Of a DNA stretch of 64,000 bases, positions 21,180 to 29,636 are shown piece after piece (within the stretch, counting starts at the first letter, position 1; every line of letters begins with the position of its first letter). The position numbers were made by a program, and so were the translations under genes. The stretch comes from Flavobacterium sp. HJJ (GTDB taxonomy: Bacteria; Bacteroidota; Bacteroidia; Flavobacteriales; Flavobacteriaceae), in NCBI RefSeq assembly GCF_015351475.1, contig NZ_JADKPR010000004.1, forward strand, positions 164,500-228,499. The letters run 5' to 3'. The notes beneath the pieces were generated by a model that was given only the letters and a program-made list of their open reading frames with translations, did no database searches and was not told the origin of the DNA.

Positions 21180-22607
21180 ATGAAACATCTTAACAAACTT
21201 TTAGTTGCTGTAACGATGGTGATGGGATTAAGCTCTCAGGCACAGGACAGTAACAATAAATGGGCAATCGGTTTTGGAGTAAATGCGGTTGACTACAGAT
21301 CTAGTGCAGGTGGTGACTTTAAGAGTCATTTTGATCAGCCATTTAATGTAAGTGATAACTGGAATATCCTTCCTTCTGTTTCTTACATAAACGTTTCTAG
21401 ATATGTGGGGAGTAATTTTATTGTAGGGCTTACAGGTTCAATCAATAAGATTGATAAATTTGTAACTGCTCCCAATGTTGTTGTAAATCCTGGTGATTTG
21501 ATGTACTATGGTATTGATGCAACAGTTACATATAGCTTTATGGAGTTGATTAAATCTAAAGTATTAGAGCCTACATTAAGTGTTGGAGCTGGATATACTT
21601 TCTTAGGAGATGAGAGCTACGGTACAGTTAATCCAGGAATTGGATTAAATATTTGGTTTACTGAGAATGTTGGTCTTTCATTGCTAGGTACATATAAAAC
21701 ATCTTTCGGAGACAGAACATATGCTGACGGAAAAACACCGGACTCTCCATCTTATTCTCAATATTCTGCAGGTCTTACTTTCAAGTTTGGCGCTAAAGAT
21801 ACTGACGGTGACGGAATCTATGATAAAGATGATGCTTGCCCAGAAGTTGCTGGTTTAAAACAATTTAACGGTTGTCCAGATACTGATGCTGATGGTATCG
21901 AAGATTCTAAAGATAAATGTCCTACGACTGCAGGTACAGCAGAATTCCAAGGTTGTGCTGATACAGATGGTGACGGTGTAGCAGATCCTGATGACGCTTG
22001 TCCTTCAGTTGCTGGTTTGAAACAATTCCAAGGTTGTCCTGATACTGACGGTGACGGTGTTACTGATGCTTCAGACAAATGTCCTACTGTAGCTGGTCCA
22101 GTTTCAAATGGAGGATGTCCTGAATTAGACTCTGATAAAGACGGTGTAATTGACAAAGAAGATGCTTGTCCTACAGTATCTGGTCCTGCAAGTAATAAAG
22201 GATGTCCAGAAGTAACTGAGCAAGTATTGCAAGAACTAAAAGTTCAAGCTAGAGCTGTGTATTTTGTAACTGGTAAAGCAGTTCTTGAAACAGCTGATAA
22301 AGGAGCAACAGATGGCAGATTAGAAGCGATTAAAGAAATCCTTAAAAACTATCCAAATGCTAAATTCGCTATCGAAGGTCACACAGATAACACTGGTAGC
22401 GCTAAAGTGAACCAAAAACTTTCTGAAGACAGAGCAAAAGTTGTTATGGATAAGTTAATCGAAAAAGGTGTTAATCCTGCTAACTTAACTTCAGCTGGTT
22501 TTGGATCTACTAAGCCAGTTGCTGACAACAAAACTAAAGAAGGTAAAGCATTAAACAGAAGAACTGAAATTAGACACATTGGTACAATATCCGAAGGTAA
22601 ATTGTAA
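21180..22607 (+). CDS. OmpA-family outer-membrane protein with thrombospondin type 3 repeats
   Basis: 475 residues with a signal peptide (ends near SSQAQ). Residues about 22-200 form a predicted beta-barrel or porin-like domain. About 203-345 hold Asp-rich calcium-binding repeats (DTDGDGVxDxxDxCP pattern, five to six copies). The C-terminal OmpA/MotB domain (about 350-470) has FAIEGHTDNTGS and NRRTEI and should bind peptidoglycan. It has its own promoter and a strong terminator. The role is to tie the outer membrane to the cell wall. Confidence 0.92.
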   Translation: MKHLNKLLVAVTMVMGLSSQAQDSNNKWAIGFGVNAVDYRSSAGGDFKSHFDQPFNVSDNWNILPSVSYINVSRYVGSNFIVGLTGSINKIDKFVTAPNVVVNPGDLMYYGIDATVTYSFMELIKSKVLEPTLSVGAGYTFLGDESYGTVNPGIGLNIWFTENVGLSLLGTYKTSFGDRTYADGKTPDSPSYSQYSAGLTFKFGAKDTDGDGIYDKDDACPEVAGLKQFNGCPDTDADGIEDSKDKCPTTAGTAEFQGCADTDGDGVADPDDACPSVAGLKQFQGCPDTDGDGVTDASDKCPTVAGPVSNGGCPELDSDKDGVIDKEDACPTVSGPASNKGCPEVTEQVLQELKVQARAVYFVTGKAVLETADKGATDGRLEAIKEILKNYPNAKFAIEGHTDNTGSAKVNQKLSEDRAKVVMDKLIEKGVNPANLTSAGFGSTKPVADNKTKEGKALNRRTEIRHIGTISEGKL

Positions 22608-22627
22608 TCAATTATCTAAATAATTTT

Positions 22628-22658
22628 AAAAAGCCATTCTTAATTGAATGGCTTTTTT
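22628..22658 (+). terminator. Terminator after the ompA-like gene
   Basis: AAAAGCCATTC pairs with GAATGGCTTTT around a short loop, followed by T residues. An apparent TTG start for the next gene at 22644 lies inside this hairpin and was rejected. Confidence 0.85.
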
Positions 22659-22670
22659 TATATTTATAAA

Positions 22671-25433
22671 ATGACAAATACTTCTTTTTTAGACAAAATA
22701 GCAACGGTAATACTACAAGATTATAATGATAAGCTAACTGAAACAGTTATAGTTTTACCTAATAAACGAGCAAAAATATTTCTTGTAGAAGCATTAAAAA
22801 ATCAAACAGAAGAGAATATATTTTCACCTGAAATTATAAGTATTGAGGATTTTGTACAAGATATTTCCGGAATAAGAGCAATTGATCCCATAGAATTGTT
22901 ATTTGAATTTTACGCAGTCTATTTGTCTATTACAGAAAAAAACCAACAGTCTTTTGAGCTTTTTGCCAATTGGGCAAAAACTTTACTGCAAGATTTTAAT
23001 GAAATAGATCGCTATTTGTTAGATCCAGATCACGTTCTTTCTTATTTAAAAGATATTGAGGACATCAAGAAATGGGGTATTGAAGTTGAAAACAAGACCC
23101 AATTATTGGAAAATTACATTGATTTCTGGAAACTATTGCCTAAATATTATAATTCTCTCTATGATCATTTACTCGAAAAAGGCATTGGTTATCAAGGGTT
23201 AATATATAGGGAGGCAGTTAAAAACAGTAATAATTTTTCAAAATCGATAACGGGCAAACAATTTATTTTTGCTGGATTTAACGCTTTGAATGCTTCTGAA
23301 GAAAAAATTATTCAGCATCTTATCGCTTCAGATCAGGCAAAAATTTATTGGGATGCTGATCAAACATTTCTCAATGATCCTTATCATGATGCTGGTTTAT
23401 TTGTCCGCCGTTTTAAAGAAAGCTGGAAACATTATAAGTCAAACCCTTTTGAATGGATAGCTGATGATTTTTCGAATACTAAAAATATTCAAGTTATCGG
23501 TACTCCAAAAACAATTGGTCAAGCCAAAATAGCTGGAAGTATTATAGAAAGCATCAATAAAGATAATCCAAGGGAGTCTCTAGATAACGTGGCCATTGTT
23601 TTGGGTGAGGAGAATTTGTTAATTCCGCTGTTATATTCATTACCTACTACAGTTAATGCGTTAAACATTACTATGGGTTATTCCGGGAAAAACAATCCTG
23701 CACAAATTTTAATTGCCAAGTTGTTCAAAATGCATACCAATGCATTGTCCAGAACAAACAGCAGTTATGTTTTTTATTATAAGGATGTTTTGGATGTGTT
23801 AACCCATCCCTTGATTGAGCCTTATGCAAATACTAAAGCATTAGTTGGAATTATCAATTCAAATAACTATACGTTTATCAGCCATCACAAATTATTGGAC
23901 TTAAACAATAATGCGGATGATTTATTTTTGTTTTTATTTCAAAAATGGGAGAACGGTTCAATTGCCGTTCTTGAAATTATTTCTAGTTTGCTGTTAAAGG
24001 TTAAGAATAATTTAAATAATGAAAATGAAGAGGAAAAAATAGCTAAAACTTTTGTGTATGCTATTTTTAAAGTGATTAACAAACTTATTAATTACTTTTC
24101 CAAATACAATGTAATTGATTCAATAGAGACACTTTATGCAATTTATAAACAAATAATTGATTTAGCAGAAGTCTCTTTTGAGGGAGAACCTTTAAATGGA
24201 TTACAGATTATGGGTGTACTTGAAAGCAGGGTTTTGGATTTTGAAACCGTGATTATAACTTCGATGAATGAAGGGAAATTTCCAGCGGGTAAATCGCAAA
24301 ATTCATTCATTCCTTATGATGTAAAGCGAGAGTTGGGATTGCCTACTTTCAAGGAAAAGGATGCTATTTATACTTACCATTTCTATCATTTGCTGCAACG
24401 GGCCAAAAACATTTATCTGCTTTACAATACCGAAAGCGAAGGGTTGGATGCTGGTGAAAAAAGCCGTTTTATTACGCAATTGGAAGTTGAAAAACAACCC
24501 AATCACACTTTGACTCACGAAATTTATAATGCCGTTTTGCCGGACACTGCCTATTCACCAATGGTAATTCCAAAATCAGAAAAGGTAATGGAACGTTTGA
24601 AGGAAATTGCAGAAAAAGGGTTTTCGCCTTCAGCGTTGACGAGTTATATACGGAATCCGATTCAGTTTTATTTTCAAAAGATTCTGCGGATTAGTGAAGT
24701 GGAAGAGGTTGAAGAAAATATTGCGTTGAACACTTTGGGGACAATTATTCACGAGACTTTGCGTGTTTTGTATGAACCTTTTATTGGCAAATTTATTTCG
24801 GAAATCGATATTAAAAATTGTATCGAGAAAATTGATTCCGAAGTTTTGATTCAATTCAAATTGGTTTACAAAGAAGGTGAAATAAAAAAGGGGCGAAATT
24901 TATTGGCTTTTGAAGTAGCAAAACGCAATGTCTTCAATTTCCTGAAAACGGAATTGGAAAGCATTAAAAGTGGAGATGCCATAAAAATTCTAGAGCTTGA
25001 AAAGACTTTTGAAAGAAAGTTAGAACACCCAAGTTTGCCATTTCCGGTTTTGATAAAAGGGAATGTGGACAGAATTGAAGAACGCAACGGAAACATCAGA
25101 ATCATTGATTACAAAACCGGTAAAGTTGAAAAAACGAATGTTACCCTTAAATCTTGGAAAGGATTGGCAGATGATATTAAAAACGATAAAATTATCCAAG
25201 TTTTGGCTTACGCTTACATGTATGAAGCAAATGCTAATGGGAAACCAATAGAAGCCGGAATTGTCTCTTTTAAAAATTTAAAATCTGGTTTTCTGCCTTT
25301 TAATTTTAAAGAAGATAAGGAAAGTATCGCTATTATCAACAGTGAAATTCAATCGAATTATTTGGAGCAGATTGTTTCGTTATTGAGTGAAATATTGGAT
25401 CAGACGATTCCTTTTGAGGAGAAAATTGTATAA
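22671..25433 (+). CDS. addB: PD-(D/E)XK nuclease, AddB-like
   Basis: 920 residues from ATG 22671. An earlier in-frame TTG lies inside the ompA terminator and was not used. The N-terminus TVIVLPNKRAKIFLVEAL is the degenerate helicase-like start of AddB/Cas4-type proteins. GLQIMGVLESRVLDFETVIITSMNEGKFP (shown here only as a position, about residue 505-533) is the conserved UvrD-like segment. The nuclease domain near the C-terminus has PSALTSYIRNPIQFYF and RIIDYKTGKV. It should pair with AddA at 16631 for DNA end resection. Four-cysteine iron-sulfur ligands are not obvious. Confidence 0.85.
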   Translation: MTNTSFLDKIATVILQDYNDKLTETVIVLPNKRAKIFLVEALKNQTEENIFSPEIISIEDFVQDISGIRAIDPIELLFEFYAVYLSITEKNQQSFELFANWAKTLLQDFNEIDRYLLDPDHVLSYLKDIEDIKKWGIEVENKTQLLENYIDFWKLLPKYYNSLYDHLLEKGIGYQGLIYREAVKNSNNFSKSITGKQFIFAGFNALNASEEKIIQHLIASDQAKIYWDADQTFLNDPYHDAGLFVRRFKESWKHYKSNPFEWIADDFSNTKNIQVIGTPKTIGQAKIAGSIIESINKDNPRESLDNVAIVLGEENLLIPLLYSLPTTVNALNITMGYSGKNNPAQILIAKLFKMHTNALSRTNSSYVFYYKDVLDVLTHPLIEPYANTKALVGIINSNNYTFISHHKLLDLNNNADDLFLFLFQKWENGSIAVLEIISSLLLKVKNNLNNENEEEKIAKTFVYAIFKVINKLINYFSKYNVIDSIETLYAIYKQIIDLAEVSFEGEPLNGLQIMGVLESRVLDFETVIITSMNEGKFPAGKSQNSFIPYDVKRELGLPTFKEKDAIYTYHFYHLLQRAKNIYLLYNTESEGLDAGEKSRFITQLEVEKQPNHTLTHEIYNAVLPDTAYSPMVIPKSEKVMERLKEIAEKGFSPSALTSYIRNPIQFYFQKILRISEVEEVEENIALNTLGTIIHETLRVLYEPFIGKFISEIDIKNCIEKIDSEVLIQFKLVYKEGEIKKGRNLLAFEVAKRNVFNFLKTELESIKSGDAIKILELEKTFERKLEHPSLPFPVLIKGNVDRIEERNGNIRIIDYKTGKVEKTNVTLKSWKGLADDIKNDKIIQVLAYAYMYEANANGKPIEAGIVSFKNLKSGFLPFNFKEDKESIAIINSEIQSNYLEQIVSLLSEILDQTIPFEEKIV

Positions 25434-25436
25434 AAA

Positions 25437-25733
25437 ATGAGTAAGAAATGGTTCAACTTATTTGAGTTTTTCAAAAGCACAATTTCAATTAATCTTGTGG
25501 CTAGTTTTTTTGTTTTTCTTTTTGGAGGATCTATCGCTTTTAATTATTCAATTCTCAGTTTTGGTTTTGTTTTAAGTCTGCTTTTTAAAGAAGTATATTC
25601 TAAAAATGAATACGTGTTTTATTTTAACAATCAAATTTCCAGAATACAGCTTTGGGTTTCATCATGGTGTATTACGTTTGTCTTTTTATTGATTTCTGTG
25701 TGTGTTTTTAATCTAATAAAGCTATTGTTTTGA
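25437..25733 (+). CDS. Small membrane protein linked to an ABC ATPase
   Basis: 98 residues with about three hydrophobic helices (about 17-35, 37-50 and 74-96) and no recognised domain. It starts 3 bases after addB, and its TGA overlaps the TTG start of the ABC ATPase, so translation is probably coupled. It could be a reduced membrane partner of that ATPase, but this is inference from position only. Confidence 0.55.
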   Translation: MSKKWFNLFEFFKSTISINLVASFFVFLFGGSIAFNYSILSFGFVLSLLFKEVYSKNEYVFYFNNQISRIQLWVSSWCITFVFLLISVCVFNLIKLLF

Positions 25734-26401
25734 AAAAGCATTTATTGGAGATAGACAGTGTTCAGAAAACTTTTGAGAATAAAAACATATTGTCAGATGT
25801 TTATTTGAAATGCGAGACAAGTGATATCATTGGCCTTTTGGGCAGAAATGGTTCGGGCAAATCAACTTTGCTAAAAATTATTTTCGGAATTGAATCTGCC
25901 GATTTTAAATTTGTTAGAATTGATGGCAGTGTAAAAACTAAGACCAAGGATTTATTTAACGAGATTAGTTATTTGCCACAGGACAATTATATTCCTAAAG
26001 TATTTTCAGTAAAAAAAGCAATAGAACTGTCCGTTTCCAAAGATAGGATTTCCGAGTTTTATACTGATCAATTGATTAGTACGATGCTAGAGAAGAAAAT
26101 CTCCCATTTATCTGGTGGTGAATTACGGTATTTAGAAATAAAAATTATTCTCAATAATTCTTCTAAATTTATTCTGCTCGATGAACCTTATAATGGTTTA
26201 TCTCCTTTGATGGTCGAAAAGGTAAATGAATTGATAATGGAAAATTCAAAAATAAAAGGGATAATCATTTCCGATCATAATTATGAAAATGTAATCAAAG
26301 TGTCAAACAGATTGATTTTGCTCAAAGAAGCCAAAGCACACCATTTGCTTTGCAAAGAAGAATTGATTGAAAAAGGATATCTAAAAAAAGGAATGCTTTA
26401 G
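25730..26401 (+). CDS. ABC transporter ATP-binding protein, TTG start
   Basis: 223 residues. Walker A GRNGSGKST at 38-46, Q-loop YLPQDNY, signature LSGGELRYLEIK (about 127-138) and Walker B KFILLDEPYNGLSP (about 147-160) are all present, so ATP hydrolysis is expected. No full permease gene lies beside it; only the 98-residue membrane protein overlaps its start by 4 bases. TTG at 25730 is the only start that keeps the N-terminal strand. Its last 21 bases overlap the convergent hydrolase gene. The substrate is unknown. Confidence 0.85.
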   Translation: MKKHLLEIDSVQKTFENKNILSDVYLKCETSDIIGLLGRNGSGKSTLLKIIFGIESADFKFVRIDGSVKTKTKDLFNEISYLPQDNYIPKVFSVKKAIELSVSKDRISEFYTDQLISTMLEKKISHLSGGELRYLEIKIILNNSSKFILLDEPYNGLSPLMVEKVNELIMENSKIKGIIISDHNYENVIKVSNRLILLKEAKAHHLLCKEELIEKGYLKKGML

Positions 26402-27181
26402 ATTGTTTTTGATAAAAGAACTTAAAACTGCAAGTAATTCTTCTCGGTTTTCTATCGAACTCATGTGACCATCACCAAAAGTCACCAATTCGATATGGGT
26501 ACCTTTTATTTGCTCGAGATTTTCTTCATAATTGAGAACAGGATCTTTTTTTCCTAAAATCAATAATTTTGGATAAGTGGTTGTATGCAACAGAAATTCC
26601 CTGTCTTTACGGATTTTCATTCCTTCTAGAGACGCTACTATTCCTTGTAAAGGTGTTTTTAAAGCCTGAATTTTTACTTCTTCGATTTTTTTGATTAGTT
26701 TTTCTCTATTGTCTTCACTGAATAAATTAGCGATGGAAAGCCTGATGAAAGTTTCGTAATCTTTTTTGACCGCTTTGATGGCACGGTCTCTGTTTTTCTT
26801 TCTTTCGGAGCTGTCTTCTTTGGAAGTGGAATTGAGCAACACCAATCCTTTCATTTTCTCCGGATACAATTCGGCGAAAGCCAAAGAAACATAGCCACCC
26901 ATCGAATGTCCTACAAGAATTGCTTTTCGAATTTTTAATTTGGATAAAACGGCATGAACCACATCGGCATTTTCTTCCATGGTTTGGATGTAGCCCAAAC
27001 TTTCGGTTTCTCCGTGACCTAATAAATCGATGGTTATGATTCGGTTTTTTTTACTTAATTCGGAAACATAAACATCCCACATCGTTTTATTTTCCAAAAA
27101 TCCATGAAGCATGACTACTGCAGTGCCTTTTCCGTTATCAGTATAGGATATTTGTGTGTTTTTGTAGAGAAGCGTTTCCAA
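26381..27181 (-). CDS. Alpha/beta hydrolase
   Basis: 266 residues, no signal peptide. The oxyanion segment MLHGFLENK, nucleophile elbow GHSMGG (Ser93), acid in LGKKDPVLN and histidine in GDGHMSS complete the triad of a soluble esterase-like hydrolase. The cap region (about 125-195) is lysine-rich. The substrate cannot be predicted. Convergent overlap of 21 bases with the ABC ATPase gene means no terminator can sit between them. Confidence 0.88.
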   Translation of the reverse strand: METLLYKNTQISYTDNGKGTAVVMLHGFLENKTMWDVYVSELSKKNRIITIDLLGHGETESLGYIQTMEENADVVHAVLSKLKIRKAILVGHSMGGYVSLAFAELYPEKMKGLVLLNSTSKEDSSERKKNRDRAIKAVKKDYETFIRLSIANLFSEDNREKLIKKIEEVKIQALKTPLQGIVASLEGMKIRKDREFLLHTTTYPKLLILGKKDPVLNYEENLEQIKGTHIELVTFGDGHMSSIENREELLAVLSSFIKNNLKHSFF

Positions 27182-27270
27182 AGTAAAATTAATTAAGTGA
27201 GAATTTATATCTGCAAAATTAATTCTTTATAATCCAAAATGCTACATTTGAAGAAAGCATTTAATAGAAT

Positions 27271-28455
27271 ATGAACAGACTTGTAATTATTGGAAACGGT
27301 TTTGATTTGGCTCATGGATTGCCAACTTCTTATAAAAATTTTATTGATGATTATTGGAAAAAAGCATGCAACACAAATGGGGGTAAAAAAATAGAACATA
27401 TAGATGATTTTGTCAAAATCAATTGTGAGTTACGTGGGAGGTATAATTTAACTATTGATAATATAAATTCTTATAAAGAATTAAAACAATTTCGTGAAAG
27501 GAATAGAGAAGATATTTCAGGTAATTTTGAAATAGGTTTTAAAAATTCATTTTTTAAGAAAATTTGTGAAAATTCAATTGAGAATTGGGTTGATATTGAA
27601 AATGAATATTACAGAGACTTAAAAAGAATAGTAAAATTAGCATCGTCATCGAAAGAAAAAAAGAAACAAACTATAATTTTAAACCAAGAATTTGACCAAG
27701 TTAAAGCTCTTTTAGAAAAATATTTAAAAGATAATGTTTTAAATTCGTTTCAGTTAGGAAATTTCAAGGATCCGAAAGGAGAAATTTTTAAATTTTCAAA
27801 TGTTATAAAGCCAATTTCAATATTTAGTAATGAAGATAAAATACTAGAAGAATTTTCAAAAGAGGATCATGCCGAAATTACAAGTCAACTAAATAAGGAA
27901 AAGTTAGGAATGACAGAAACAAAGTTATTTTTTTTAAACTTTAATTATACTCCAACTTTATATCGTTATCTACATAATGGGAAATATAATGAGAAGGTTG
28001 AAACATCTATTAATTTTATTCATGGAGAAATTGGGAATATTATTGAAAATAAAATTAATTTCGGTTTTGGAGATGAAATGGATGATGATTACAAGACAAT
28101 TGAAAATTTAGATGATAATGAATATTTAAAGAATTTTAAATCTTTTCAATATTTACAAAATTCAAATTATAAACAGCTTCTAGATTTTGTAGAAAGTGAT
28201 CAAAAATTTCAAGTTTATATAATGGGACATTCTTGTGGGTTGTCAGATAGAACAATGCTTAATACTATTTTTGAGCATCCAAATTGTAGGTCGATAAAGG
28301 TTTTTTATCATCAAAGAGAAGATGGAACTGATAATTATACAGAGATCATTCAAAATATCTCTAGACATTTCAATAAGAAAAAATTGATGAGAGAAAAAAT
28401 AGTCAACAAAACTCTTTGTCAGCCATTACCTCAAATTCAATTACCTAAAAAATAA
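27271..28455 (+). CDS. AbiH-family abortive phage-infection protein
   Basis: 394 residues. The N-terminus NRLVIIGNGFDLAHGLPTSY is the hallmark of the AbiH family, first known from lactococcal phage resistance. The C-terminal YIMGHSCGLSDRTML and VFYHQREDGTDNYTEII segments also match. The first motif resembles a nucleotide-binding loop, and the biochemical activity is not established. Its base composition is AT-richer than its neighbours and it stands alone between two housekeeping-like genes, both on the other strand, which suggests acquisition by transfer. It likely acts in the cytoplasm by stopping growth of infected cells. Confidence 0.85.
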   Translation: MNRLVIIGNGFDLAHGLPTSYKNFIDDYWKKACNTNGGKKIEHIDDFVKINCELRGRYNLTIDNINSYKELKQFRERNREDISGNFEIGFKNSFFKKICENSIENWVDIENEYYRDLKRIVKLASSSKEKKKQTIILNQEFDQVKALLEKYLKDNVLNSFQLGNFKDPKGEIFKFSNVIKPISIFSNEDKILEEFSKEDHAEITSQLNKEKLGMTETKLFFLNFNYTPTLYRYLHNGKYNEKVETSINFIHGEIGNIIENKINFGFGDEMDDDYKTIENLDDNEYLKNFKSFQYLQNSNYKQLLDFVESDQKFQVYIMGHSCGLSDRTMLNTIFEHPNCRSIKVFYHQREDGTDNYTEIIQNISRHFNKKKLMREKIVNKTLCQPLPQIQLPKK

Positions 28456-28490
28456 AAACGGCTTCCATTTTCTGAAAGCCGTTCTTGTTG
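28456..28490. terminator. Bidirectional terminator between abiH and the AIM24 gene
   Basis: AACGGCTT and AAGCCGTT form an 8-bp stem. Read on the minus strand it is followed by TTTTTATTTTTT, so it best serves the AIM24 gene. It is also in place to end abiH transcripts. Confidence 0.75.
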
Positions 28491-28504
28491 TTATTTGTAA
28501 AAAA

Positions 28505-29308
28505 TTAAAACCGATTATCGCCGTCTAAAAGATTTCCTAGCCCGCCAAGTAAACTTCCTTCGTCACGGCTGTTGCCGCCCGCTCTTGGTGCCGAAGCGAT
28601 GATTCTGTCCGCCAATCTGCTGAAAGGTAAAGATTGAATATAAACAGTTCCCGGACCGCGAAGGGTTGCGTAAAACAAGCCTTCGCCTCCAAAGATGGAA
28701 TTCTTGATGCCGCCTATAAATTCGATATCATAATCGACATCTTTAGTAAAACCAATAATACAGCCCGTATCGACTTTCAGGACTTCGCCGTGAGCCAGTT
28801 CTTTTTTAGCCATTGTTCCTCCCGAATGTACGAATGCCATTCCGTCTCCTTCTATCTTTTGCATAATAAAACCTTCACCGCCAAAAAGACCACGTCCTAG
28901 TTTTTGGGAAAATTCAATCCCTACCGAGACGCCTTTGGCAGCGCATAAAAAAGAACTTTTTTGGCAGATAAATTTCCCTTGAAACTGCGTTAAATCTATT
29001 GGGAGAATTTTTCCGGGATAGGGTGAGGCAAACGAAACTTTGCTTTTAGTGTAGCCTTGGTTTAGGAATGCCGTCATGAACAAGCTTTCGCCAGTAAGGA
29101 CTCTCTTTCCTGCGTTTAAAAGCTTGCCAAACAAACCCGAACCCTGCTGTTGTGAACCATCGCCAAATATGGTTTCCATTTGTATGTTGTTTCCCATCAT
29201 CATGAAACTGCCCGCTTCGGCAATTACTATTTCCTGCGGATCCAGCTCTATTTCGACATACTGCATTTCTTCCCCAAATATTTGATAATCTATTTCGTGT
29301 GCTTGCAT
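28505..29308 (-). CDS. AIM24 / TIGR00266 family protein
   Basis: 267 residues, glycine-rich, predicted all-beta. IDYQIFGEEMQYVEIELDP at the start, repeated FGGEGFIMQKIEGDG and FGGEGLFYATLRGPGTVYIQSLP, and the C-terminal PRAGGNSRDEGS tail identify this family. It has no known enzymatic role; relatives are linked to mitochondrial or membrane-stress functions in eukaryotes, with no firm bacterial function. It has no signal peptide. Confidence 0.85.
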   Translation of the reverse strand: MQAHEIDYQIFGEEMQYVEIELDPQEIVIAEAGSFMMMGNNIQMETIFGDGSQQQGSGLFGKLLNAGKRVLTGESLFMTAFLNQGYTKSKVSFASPYPGKILPIDLTQFQGKFICQKSSFLCAAKGVSVGIEFSQKLGRGLFGGEGFIMQKIEGDGMAFVHSGGTMAKKELAHGEVLKVDTGCIIGFTKDVDYDIEFIGGIKNSIFGGEGLFYATLRGPGTVYIQSLPFSRLADRIIASAPRAGGNSRDEGSLLGGLGNLLDGDNRF

Positions 29309-29407
29309 GATTTCTGTGTTTTGATTTTATGAATGAGTCGGGAATGAATTTATAATGTTACAAAACAGCATGTGAATTAATTTCAAAATTTCTTAATGAT
29401 GAAATTA

Positions 29408-29519
29408 TTTCACAGAGATACACAAAGAAAAATGAAGATTCTCAAAGAAAGGCTTCTTTAAAATATTCACATTAATTCTTTGTGTTTCTCTGAATGTTCT
29501 TTGTGAGACTTTGTGAAAC
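29408..29519. repeat. Word-type inverted repeat (CACAAAGAA)
   Basis: Outer arms TTTCACA (29408) and TGTGAAA (29512), with inner arms CACAAAGAA (29421) and TTCTTTGTG (29476, again near 29497). Each arm repeats a CACA-AAGAA word. It lies in the 328-base gap between the AIM24 and pepP genes, which otherwise holds only the pepP terminator. Confidence 0.65.
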
Positions 29520-29578
29520 AAATAATACAGCAAATAGAAAAAGTGATTAATTCAAATGAAAAATTTGGGTTTATTGAA

Positions 29579-29609
29579 AAAAAACGGCTCGCATTACCGC
29601 AAGCCGTCT
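29579..29609 (-). terminator. Terminator of the aminopeptidase P gene
   Basis: On the minus strand ACGGCTTGCGG and CGCGAGCCGT-like arms (core ACGGCT/AGCCGT) are followed by a T-run. It lies about 30 bases past the stop. Confidence 0.75.
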
Positions 29610-29636
29610 ATTATCTAAAATCTATTTTCTATAAAA

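Noticed and set aside
21818..22156. 112-codon serine/proline-rich ORF on the minus strand
   Set aside because: It is antisense to the Asp-rich calcium-binding repeats of the ompA-like gene; the pattern is a mirror of that repeat.
22644..22670. Upstream TTG start for the AddB-like gene
   Set aside because: It lies inside the ompA terminator hairpin, and the nine extra residues have no family support.
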